From Corythucha ciliata (taxonomy: Eukaryota; Arthropoda; Insecta; Hemiptera; Tingidae), in the NCBI GenBank assembly GCA_038030265.1, contig CM075938.1:2085009-2149008 (forward strand): a DNA stretch of 64,000 nucleotides. Direction: 5' to 3'. Below are positions 55,896 to 64,000 of this stretch, in pieces. The number at the start of each line of letters is the position of its first letter. Positions within the stretch are counted from its first letter, which is position 1. The notes under the pieces were generated by a model. The model was not told the DNA's origin and did not search any database. It saw only the letters and a list, made by a program, of their open reading frames with translations. A program made the translations under genes and the position numbers.

Positions 55896-56789
55896 AAAAC
55901 CGGGAATTTTGACCGGTAACTATCGATTCAGCTCTTTGAACTGGCCCTGATTAATGACCGTGGTTATTTCGCCCCTATTTTGGCAATAGTTGACTCCAAT
56001 TTTAACTTTTTTTCTTCATACAACTTTAATTGTTTTCGTTTCCATAATTTAATTAGCTATGAACAAATATGTACACCAACGCTATAATGCAAGAAAAAAT
56101 TGATCTTGGCGGTCTTTGATGTTTCAACGGAAAATATACTACTCCTGTCCAAGAAAAAAACTGCTACAAAAATTTGACAAATCCTTTAAATGTAAAATAG
56201 ATTAAGTGATTTGTATCCTCCTCCTACCACGGATTATGGTGAGGGGTGGGGGTGGGGGAATTTCAGTCTAGCCCCCCCCCCCTTGACGTAATCCTGGATC
56301 CGCGCCTGCCCGTGAGGAACATTATTGTGGGCGCAGGCACCAACACTGGGACCGGGACGATCATACTCCCAAAACATGTCCCCACTAGGGGTGCGCGTGG
56401 TCACGGTCGTGCCGCACGCGGGACGGGACTTAAAAAAAGTTTGCGGGACGGGAGATGGGACGTGGGACGAAACCTAAATTTCCCGCGAACGGACGGTACT
56501 TCCCGCGCGGTCGTCCCGCGGGAAATCGTGTTTTTGTGTTGTTTTTTTTTTTTCTCTCTAAAAAGTGAGATGAACGAGAGAAACCAAATAATCCATTTTC
56601 CGTTCGCCTTCTTTCAATCACTGTAACAGAAAATTAATGTCTTTGGGCCCAAAATTTCCTTAAAAACGTTCTTTAACATTTTACAATGAATATTCATCCG
56701 TGGAACCTCTAGCGTACCGTGGCAAAGGCGAGGGGGGCGGACCACCCCGAGTCCCCGCGAAAAAAATTGGGATTTTTAAGTAGATAAGA

Positions 56790-58770
56790 CGAGAACGAAT
56801 GGCAAAAAGCACTTGTAAAATTGAGAAAAAACGCTAATTCGTTGCTGAAATTGAGACAAATTGCTGAAATTTATGGCTGTTAATATTGAGAAAAAGCGCT
56901 AATTCACAGCTGACATTGAGACAAACGCCAAATCACAAATTGTTGGGGCAAAATCGGGATTGAAATTAGGATCAAGCGCTAATTTACGTAGCTAAAACTG
57001 AGACAAGCGCTAATTGAAGGATGAAAAAGAGAAAAACGCGAATTCGCGACTTAAAAAAACAAGAAACGCGCTAATTCGCGGCTAAAATTGTGATAAAGTG
57101 CTACAATTTAGCAGCTTTAAAAATTTAGAAAACGCCAACTCGCCGATTCTTGGGGGCAACTTCGGGGCTGAAATTGAGAAAAAGCTCTAATTCACGCGGC
57201 TAAAACTGAGAAAAATGCTAATTCACGGTTTAAAAAAAGAGAAGAACGCGAATTCGAGTCTAAAAATAGAGAAACACGCTGTTACGATAAAGTGTTACAA
57301 TTTGGCAGCTTTAAAAATTGAGAAATAGCGTGAATTTACATAAAACGCCAACTCACGGATTCTCGGGACTGGGACTGAAATTGAGAAAAAGCTCTGATTC
57401 TCGGCGTGAAATAGACAAAAACGCGAATTCGCGTCTAAAAGTGGACGAAAACTTTAAAATTCAAAACTAGGGTATAAAAAATTTCAATTTTACGGATAAA
57501 ATCGAGAAAAAGTGCTATAATTCGCAGTTAAAATTAAGAAATGTGCTCATTCAGTCGAAATTGAGGGTAAAAAGACTAATTCACAGCTGAAATTGAGAAA
57601 GTGCCAACTTGTAGGGCGCTAATTCACGGGTAAAATTTAGAAAAACACGAATTGGCCTTTAACATGGAGATAAACGCTAATTTGTAGATACAATTTTGAC
57701 TCAAACGCTACCTCTACTTTTCGGATTCTTGAGGCTAAATCACGGCTAGGAGATTATAATAAGCACCGATTCGCAGCTAGAAATGAGAAAATGTGCAAAT
57801 TCGCTGCTAAAATTGGGAGAAAAACGCTAATTCACAGCTAATATGGATAAAACGCCAACTCGGTGATTCCTGGGGCAACTTTAGGAATAAAATTGAGAAA
57901 AAGTGCTCATTCGCGGGTAGTAAATAGAGAAAAACACAAATTGGTGTTTAAAATTGAGAAAAGCGTAAATTCGCAGCTTAAATTCGGAAAAATTGCTAAT
58001 TTGCGGATAAAATTGGAAAAGAGCACTCAAACGCTACCTAATTTACGGATTCTTGAGGCAACTTCACGGCTTAAGAGCTTATGAAAAGCGCCGATTCGCA
58101 GCTAAAAATAAGAAAATGTGCTAATTCGCTGCTAAAATTTTGAGAAAAACGCTAATTCACAGCTAATATGGATAAAACGCCAACTCGGCTAAACTTGGGA
58201 AATAGCGCTAATTATCTTCTAAAATTGGAAAAAACGCTAATTCACAGAAAAAAAAACAAAAAAAAAACGCTGATTCAAGATTTCTGGAGACACATTTTGA
58301 CCAATATATCATACAAGTTGAGAAAGGCGCTAATTTATTAATAGAATAGAAAAAATTGAAGCGGGAAAAGCGCTAATTCGCTGCTAACAAGAAGAAAAAG
58401 CACTCATTTACTGCTAAAATTGATAAAAACGTTAGTTCGCGGCTTAAATTAAGAAAATGTGCTATGCGCTGCTCAGTTGAGAGAAAAACTATATAAAATA
58501 AAATCAAGGTTTCTTGTGGCGGCTCAACGCAAGATGAAAAAGCGTTAATTCGTGGCTAAAAGTGAAAAAAAAAAAAAAAGTTTATTCACGGCTGAAATAG
58601 ACACGAAAGCGCGGTAATAAGTCACCGGGAAAGTCAAGAAAACGACCGTTTACCAGTTTCTGGAGTGCAACTTTACTCTGCTCGCTGTGATAAATTCGTG
58701 GCTAAAATCAAGAAAAAGCGCGAATAAATGAATAAATATGTGAAAAATATTTTAACGCAGACCCAAAATT
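56790..58770 (+). repeat. 30-bp satellite, longest block
   Basis: Plus-sense units run for 2 kb ('gctaattcgcggctaaaatt'). A larger period is visible: the phrase 'aaaacgccaactcg' + 'gattc' + 'gg..aactt' recurs near 57130, 57345, 57850 and 58180. In the IgSF intron. Confidence 0.8.
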
Positions 58771-58982
58771 AAGGTGAACTGTGACGTCGGGCAATTAATT
58801 ACGCTAGAAATTAATTATATAAGTCGCCCCTCCCAGGGAAAAAATTTTTCACGGAATCCCTACAAAAAAAAAAGGGAGCCCTTCAGGTGGGGGAGAAAGT
58901 GGAAAGGGATTCACCCAACACCCAACGGTCAACCCACTGAGCCACCCGAGCGGGTGGGAGTGGGTGGAATCCACCCACCGAC

Positions 58983-58989
58983 TATATAA
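58983..58989 (+). promoter_or_regulatory. TATA-like box in GC-rich block
   Basis: TATATAA in an otherwise GC-rich context, followed by a start-site-like 'cactcc' about 25-30 bp on. Supports, weakly, an LTR promoter. Confidence 0.3.
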
Positions 58990-59604
58990 CCCGAGCGCCG
59001 GCACTCCAAAAATCACTTCATGTCGAGAAGTCAAACGGGAAACACCCCAGCAACCTGGACCAGATCTTCAGCCTGCAATTGGACTACTCGACTGGGAAAC
59101 AGTACGACCCTCCAGCGGCTTCAACGACTGGGAACTCCAGACTCCAAGACGATCCGGAAGTACAACAGCGACGACGCCGTCTTCCCGAAGCGAAGGATCG
59201 CTCACCAACAATCACGCCGTACGGGAAAACGTCCAGCGGTCAATTGAGACGACTCTTGACCGTTCGTGACGTCACACCATACTAAGGCATCCACGGGCAA
59301 AACCCTATTGTGGCCCTGACCACCGATCGGCATCCGTGCCTAAACCGTAGAGAAGACTCCGGTTATCCTTTTTATTCACTCCTTTAACCTCGGTGGAGCT
59401 TGATAGATACTACGGAGCTTAGCGACACTTGTGTCTGCCCCAGAATTCATCGAGTAAAACCGCTCCCGTCCGAACCTTTCCCTATCCTTGCCGAACTCGG
59501 CGAAGAGGACGCAGCGGACAACACCAAGGGACGCTAACGGACCGTTAGCCCAACAGGCTACCCATAGCCAGTGTATTTTCTTTTTTTTTTCCGACCAGTG
59601 GTGC

Positions 59605-60500
59605 GGATAACCTTTCGGGAACCTTCCAAGCTCTACTCCGTTGAGAAGACTCCGGACGCTTGTTGAAGGGGACACCTTATTGTGGATTAAACCGCCCCTG
59701 GCCCAAGTCGTCCTAACCCGGACGCATAAATTCAGCAAATCGGACGGATATCCTTTCGGGAACCTTCCAAGTTCGACATATCCGTTGAGAAGACTCCGGA
59801 CACTTGTTGAAGGGAAACCCTATTGGGGATTACACTGTCATTTCTTTTTTTAAAGTCGTCAGTGACCTGACGCATATATCACAACCGAACAGTCGGATAG
59901 CCTTACGGGAACCTTCCAAGCTCTACTCCGTTGAGAAGACTCCGGACGCTTGTTGAAGGCAAACCCTATTGTGGATTAGACCGTCACTGTTAAAGTCGTC
60001 ATTCACTTGACGCATATCCAAACCGGACCGGCAGGATAACCTTGCGGGAACCTTCCAAGTCCGACACATCCGTTGAGAAGACTCCGGACACTTGTTGAAG
60101 GGGACACCCTATTGTGGATTAAACCGCCCCTGGCCCAAGTCGTCCTAACCCGGACGCATAAATTCAGCAAATCGGACGGATAACCTTTCGGGAACCTTCC
60201 AAGTTCGACATATCCGTTGAGAAGACTCCGGACACTTGTTGAAGGGAAACCCTATTGGGGATTATACCGTCATTTCTTTTTTTAAAGTCGTCAGTGACCT
60301 GACGCATATACCACAACCGAACAGTCGGATAGCCTTACGGGAACCTTCCAAGCTCTACTCCGTTGAGAAGACTCCGGACGCTTGTTGAAGGCAAACCCTA
60401 TTGTGGATTAGACCGTCACTGTTAAAGTCGTCATTCACTTGACGCATATCCAAACCGGACCGGCAGGATAACCTTGCGGGAACCTTCCAAGTCCGACACA
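59605..60500 (+). repeat. Higher-order tandem array, 432-bp period
   Basis: The anchor 'gggaaccttccaag' falls near 59618, 59757, 59908, 60047, 60189, 60340 and 60479, so spacing repeats as 140, 151, 139, 142, 151, 139. Three monomers form a 432-bp unit, and the two units are nearly identical. Each monomer contains 'gttgagaagactccggac' and 'cttgttgaagg'. The minus-strand ORFs across it merely repeat. Confidence 0.9.
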
Positions 60501-60944
60501 TCCGTTGAGAAGACTCCGGACGCTTGTTGAAGGGAAACCCTATTGTGGACCTGACCACCGGTAGGCATTCGTGCCAGACCGTTCCTGTCCAAACCTTTCC
60601 CGGTCCTTGCCGAACCCGGCGAAGAAGACACTACGGACAGCACCAAAGGACGCTAACGGACTGTTAGCCCGACAAGAGGATCTGCAACAGCGCGAAGGGA
60701 CGCTACCAGACCGACAGTCGCGAAGTCTACGCACCGGAACGACCGGAAATCACCGAAGAAACGCATTGTTATTATTTTTCCGAACCAAAAAATTGTAATC
60801 AGTTGTATTATATTGAGAATATATTGGGGCCTGTTACCCAAAGCAAACAACAGGTGGCGACCGTTAAATTCTTGCATCTTCAACCCTCATCTTCGGGTCG
60901 TCCGAACGACCCCCCATTAAGCCACACCGCGTCAACTGTTAATT

Positions 60945-62100
60945 CATTGCGAAAATTGATAAACCTCGCTAATTCGCGGCTTAAATTTGGATAAAGGGCT
61001 AATTCGCGGGCAAAATGGGAAAAATGCTCTAATTAGGGGCTAAAATAGAGAAAACGCTTTGTTGCAGATTCTTGAGGCGGCTAAATTCTTGGCAAAAACT
61101 GAGAAAAATCGCTAATTTGATGTTAATAGTGAAGAAAATTGACACTTCCTGGGCTTAAAGTTAAGAAAAACGCTAATTCAGGGGGTAAAATTGCTGTTTG
61201 GTGGCTAAAATCAAGAAAAGGAGCTAGTAAATGCAACTAAATGTGATAATCGCCGCATTACACTGGAAAAAATGGCAAAATCGTCGTTTTTGACAAGATT
61301 TGGTTCCCAACCACCAGAAGAATAGAATGTGCAGGGAGCTCGTCGGCGGGTGAATTTTCGCCGTTCTCAGCAAATCATCCTGTTACTAAAGACCGAAAAT
61401 CGCCTCATAAAACGAGAGAAAAAAAGGGGGAAATTCGCCTTTTTTGACGTGTTTTGATCCCAAATGACCGGGAGAATAGAATGTGGGCTGGGAGCTTGTC
61501 GACAGAGGCATTTTCGCAGTTCCCAGCACATCATATTCTTCTCTGATACAAAAGGACCGAAAGTCGTCTCAAAACATGACCAAAAAAAAAAAAAAAATGC
61601 GAGGTTTATGATTCATTGTTTTTCAAGGTTTGTGTGGAGGACCACACGATACGATAAAATTGAGAAAAAATCGCTAAAGTGCTGTTCTTGGGGTAAGTCC
61701 GCGGCTAAAGTGATGAAAAATCGCTAATTCGCAGTTTGGCGGCAAAATTCGCGGTTTCTGGTGGCAACTTCACGGCTGTTGGATATAGATGGGGAAACAA
61801 TGTAAATTCATGGCTAGAAGTGAGAAAATGCCTAAATTCGCGGCTAAAGTGCGCTAATAAGAGGATAAAATTAAGATAAAGCGCTACACAGCTCACGGCT
61901 AAGATTTTTAAAAAATTGAGATAGTGCGCTGATTCTCTCGGGTAAAATAGTGAAAAAGTGGACAAAATCCGTCAATCCGTTGTTTCTCCATTTCATGACC
62001 GAAATTAATGAAAAATCTGTAATTTACGACTAAAATCCAGAAAAATAACCAAAATCGCGACTGTAATTGATACAAATTGGTAATACACAGCCAAGTTTGA
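60945..62100 (+). repeat. 30-bp satellite and 'gagaatagaatgtg' repeats
   Basis: Satellite units at 60945-61240 and 61640-62100. Between them are two copies (about 61295-61350 and 61445-61500) of the 'accaggagaatagaatgtg' plus 'ggagctcgtcg' motif found at 3750-4330. Confidence 0.7.
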
Positions 62101-62109
62101 GTTGTCCAT

Positions 62110-63448
62110 GTTCCACAAGCAATTGTTCTGGTTGATTTCCATCTTGGCAAACTCGGTCGTGGAGTCTTATCTCTACCCAACGTCGTAATAAAAGTGAGTT
62201 CCCTCTCATTTTATGGGCGTGGGCTGAGGGGGGGAGGTATTCATCTTGCGTTTTGAGGCAAGATGATCTTCTAATATTGGATATTGGCCCTGCGGTGTGG
62301 ACCCGCTCCACCAATGACCAGGGCAATATGTTTGGCCAATTTTTGTCAAAGAATAGCCAGCATTGGAGGCAAATATTAGCCAAATAACATTAGGCCAATC
62401 TTGAAGGTTTCAGGACGTCTCGATCGAATTTAAAATTGCAGTCTTGAAACAAGTGGATTTCTTTATATCTGAATAAATCAGATTTCAGTGTTGTTTAAGA
62501 GACCCAAATCCTTCGTTAATTTGTAAATCGAATGAACGATTTCTACTCATTCTCGCCCAATAAAGGAGAGGAACCGCATTGCTTCACTCGTACCGAAACA
62601 CAGGCTTAAAAAAAAACGAGTATCCCTGTTGTAAAATAACAGGGAAATGTTTAATTAAACTTCAACTACCGGCATTACCTGTTAAAACAATCAAATGATC
62701 GAAAAAGTTTGTTTCAAATTACGCTTTCACGTGATTTGATTCGTCTTGCCATAATCGAAGCTGACCCATTTTATGTAAATCTCCAACTAGTAAACCACAA
62801 CACCCATCCTTCCAGGACATAATCCTCTGAACCTTGCCAATTTCCCCTCTATTCCCCCCCCCCACCTCTAAAGATCACAGCCCAACCACTTTTGGAGTTT
62901 GTCGTTTAGAAGCTCTCCCGCGGTCATTAATTATTGAATAAGGATCGTATATGGAAAGAGGGAAGAGGTTTACTAAAGCTTTAGGGGGTATTCACCCCCT
63001 CCTCACACCACTGTAACCCCACCGCAAACATCACAAGGGTAAATCTTCTTCTTTACTTTCTCACCTTTACCAGTGAGAAAACGTGAGACGAATAAGGGCC
63101 CCTGACAACCTCTCCCTCCACACCTATATATTTAGGAAAAAGGGCATAGAAGGGCCACGCGGCTGCTGCCTGTCCCTTTTCGTTTTAAAAGAAAAGCGAG
63201 TCGATCGTAAAGCCTCCGCGTTTAACGCCTTCTTATGGTCTTATCTTTCCCTTTAGTAAATATTAAGGTGCCAGAGGATAGTTTGATGGTGGTAAAAGAA
63301 GAGTAAAAAAGAAAAAAAGAAAGGTAGAAGAGCGACGGAAAATGAGATACCGTATACGGTCTATGTAATCTGAGAATGAAGTATAAAGGCAACGAGAGTG
63401 CCGAATGCTTTTTTTTCCCATCAATTCGGTTATTCATCAATGTTTCTC
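62110..63448. other. Gene-free stretch of the IgSF intron
   Basis: No satellite. A short plus-strand open patch before gtgagt at 62191 is discussed in the findings. C run at 62859-62867. Confidence 0.4.
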
Positions 63449-63584
63449 ATAGCGTTTTCCATTTGAATAGAATGCTGCATTGAGGCAGTTCAATTCTAAG
63501 AATTAAATCATAAATGTTAAATGGAGAAGACGGATGTAAATGAATTACAACGCTGCAGAATTTTATTCAAATGGAAAACGCTAT
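63449..63584. mobile_element. MITE with ATAGCGTTTTCCATTTGAAT inverted ends
   Basis: Left ATAGCGTTTTCCATTTGAAT is mirrored by the right end, which closes GGAAAACGCTAT. Inverted similarity continues to 'ctgcagaatt'. 136 bp, no ORF. It ends only 61 bp from the IgSF exon. Relative at 27345-27480. Confidence 0.8.
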
Positions 63585-63645
63585 TTAAATGTCCTCAGAA
63601 TGTGATTGAGATATAATTTTGTATACAGCAGAAATTAAAACTAAC

Positions 63646-63768
63646 CTTTTTGCCACACTGGAGAAGACGGAGGGTTTGAATCAACGTCACATTTCAACGA
63701 CACTGGAATACCTTCGCGAAGAGGAAATCCGAATCCTGGAACTCTCGTTATTGCGAACGAAGGAGTAA
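63646..63768 (-). CDS. IgSF surface protein, first exon in window (first half of an Ig domain)
   Basis: On the minus strand a cag acceptor precedes 63768 and a gttagt donor follows 63646. 123 nt, two bases in and one out, encoding TPSFAITRVPGFGFPLREGI and PVSLKCDVDSNPPSSPVWQK. That is strand B with Cys and strand C with Trp of an I-set-type Ig domain. The open codon is completed by GAT (Asp) at 48606. No signal peptide is visible, so the gene continues beyond the window's right end. I do not recognise the specific family member. Confidence 0.85.
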
Positions 63769-63936
63769 CTGAAAAAAAAAAAAAAATTAAATAAAAGTAA
63801 AAAAATACATTGATACATAGTAAGTAAAAGCGCTTAAACTACGACGGTTAATAATGTAAAACATCGATTGAATCGTATAGCCTGAGAAACTTGAACAATT
63901 AAAACTAGAATTTCAGTAAGTTGATGTCTTTAAACA

Positions 63937-63985
63937 CTGAAGATGGCAATCAGCCGAAACCGATAAGTTCATTCATTTACGCACC
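63937..63985 (+). other. Third hammerhead-like core, poor stems
   Basis: CTGAAGA at 63937-63943, GGC/GCC at 63945-63947 and 63953-63955, GAAA at 63956-63959, then 'ccgataag' and 'tttacgcacc', which resembles 'tctaacgcacc' after the 37-kb motif. Stem I and III do not pair convincingly. The element may continue past the window. Confidence 0.4.
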
Positions 63986-64000
63986 CCAAAAAAGTGACTA

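Larger units (their letters stand above)
48792..56308. mobile_element. 7.5-kb hAT-like composite element
   Basis: CAGGCGCGGATCCAG at 48792-48806 is exactly inverted at 56294-56308. Both ends are bounded by the same 8 bp, cccgtgag (48784-48791 and 56309-56316). 8-bp target duplication with CAG-type ends is the hAT signature. Subterminal G/C-rich runs occur on both sides. Inside are a tRNA-like foldback, a truncated BEL/Pao retrotransposon, a LINE RT fragment and gene-free DNA. No hAT transposase is recognisable, so it is non-autonomous as read. It lies in the 15-kb intron of the IgSF gene. Confidence 0.85.
58788..60935 (+). mobile_element. GC-rich 2.1-kb block, candidate long LTR or non-autonomous element
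   Basis: It is sharply more GC-rich than the satellite on both sides. It has a TATATAA at 58983-58989. A segment (59306-59345 plus 59463-59570) is repeated at 60543-60680, and an array of 432-bp repeats lies between. The right end reads 'gcaaacaacaggtggcgacc': TGGCGACC after ...CA would suit an LTR end followed by a primer-binding site. No coding region, and no second LTR in the window. Confidence 0.4.

Noticed and set aside
59376..60734. Several Pro/Arg-rich ORFs around 59-60.7 kb as genes
   Set aside because: They repeat with the 432-bp array on both strands and lack any conserved domain.

Overview
The window is animal nuclear DNA, most likely from an arthropod and possibly an insect. The evidence is spliced genes with GT-AG introns of up to 15 kb, a single-gene-type tensin, an immunoglobulin-superfamily (IgSF) surface protein, and a dense load of Copia, BEL/Pao, LINE, Mutator-like/YqaJ, hAT-like and TTAA-flanked elements plus satellites. 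I cannot place the species. There is nothing bacterial or viral in layout: no operons, no CRISPR arrays and no complete tRNA or rRNA gene.

Layout. From 1 to 4965 there are degenerate minisatellites and small duplications. From 4966 to 20309 (+) lie the last eight exons of a tensin gene. All eight exon phases agree; they encode the Ser/Pro-rich linker, the SH2 domain and the C-terminal PTB domain. A 12.4-kb intron splits the SH2 domain. It is filled with a satellite of about 30 bp and a 4.8-kb Copia element (145-bp LTRs, 5-bp target duplication) that landed inside that satellite. From 20310 to 41153 is a convergent intergenic region. It holds MITEs, foldbacks, a broken Mutator-like transposase with a YqaJ nuclease, an inverted second copy of the nuclease, a LINE tail with a 16-bp target duplication, a perfect 121-bp-arm hairpin and a dimeric 140-bp satellite. 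From 41154 to 63768 (-) are the last five exons of the IgSF gene, again with consistent phases. Its introns contain a minisatellite array of about 20 bp, a 7.5-kb hAT-like composite element (8-bp target duplication, 15-bp terminal inverted repeats) carrying a truncated BEL/Pao retrotransposon, a satellite of about 30 bp, and a GC-rich block with a 432-bp higher-order repeat.

How the parts relate. Only two genes look functional: tensin (integrin adhesion and signalling scaffold) and the IgSF protein (cell-surface adhesion or recognition). They point at each other tail to tail and have no evident functional link. Everything else is mobile or repetitive DNA. Nearly every transposon ORF is broken by 1-nt shifts or in-frame stops. 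These could be real decay or residual long-read assembly errors; tensin and the IsgSF exons are intact.

Most interesting items: (1) the complete hAT-like frame around a dead BEL element; (2) hairpins carrying a hammerhead-ribozyme-like core with 7-bp stem-I pairing; (3) the inverted pair of YqaJ copies that share the same nonsense codon; (4) a 1.2-kb foldback holding a series of GTCTGCCA...TGGCAGAC hairpins; (5) higher-order satellite arrays at 38 and 60 kb.
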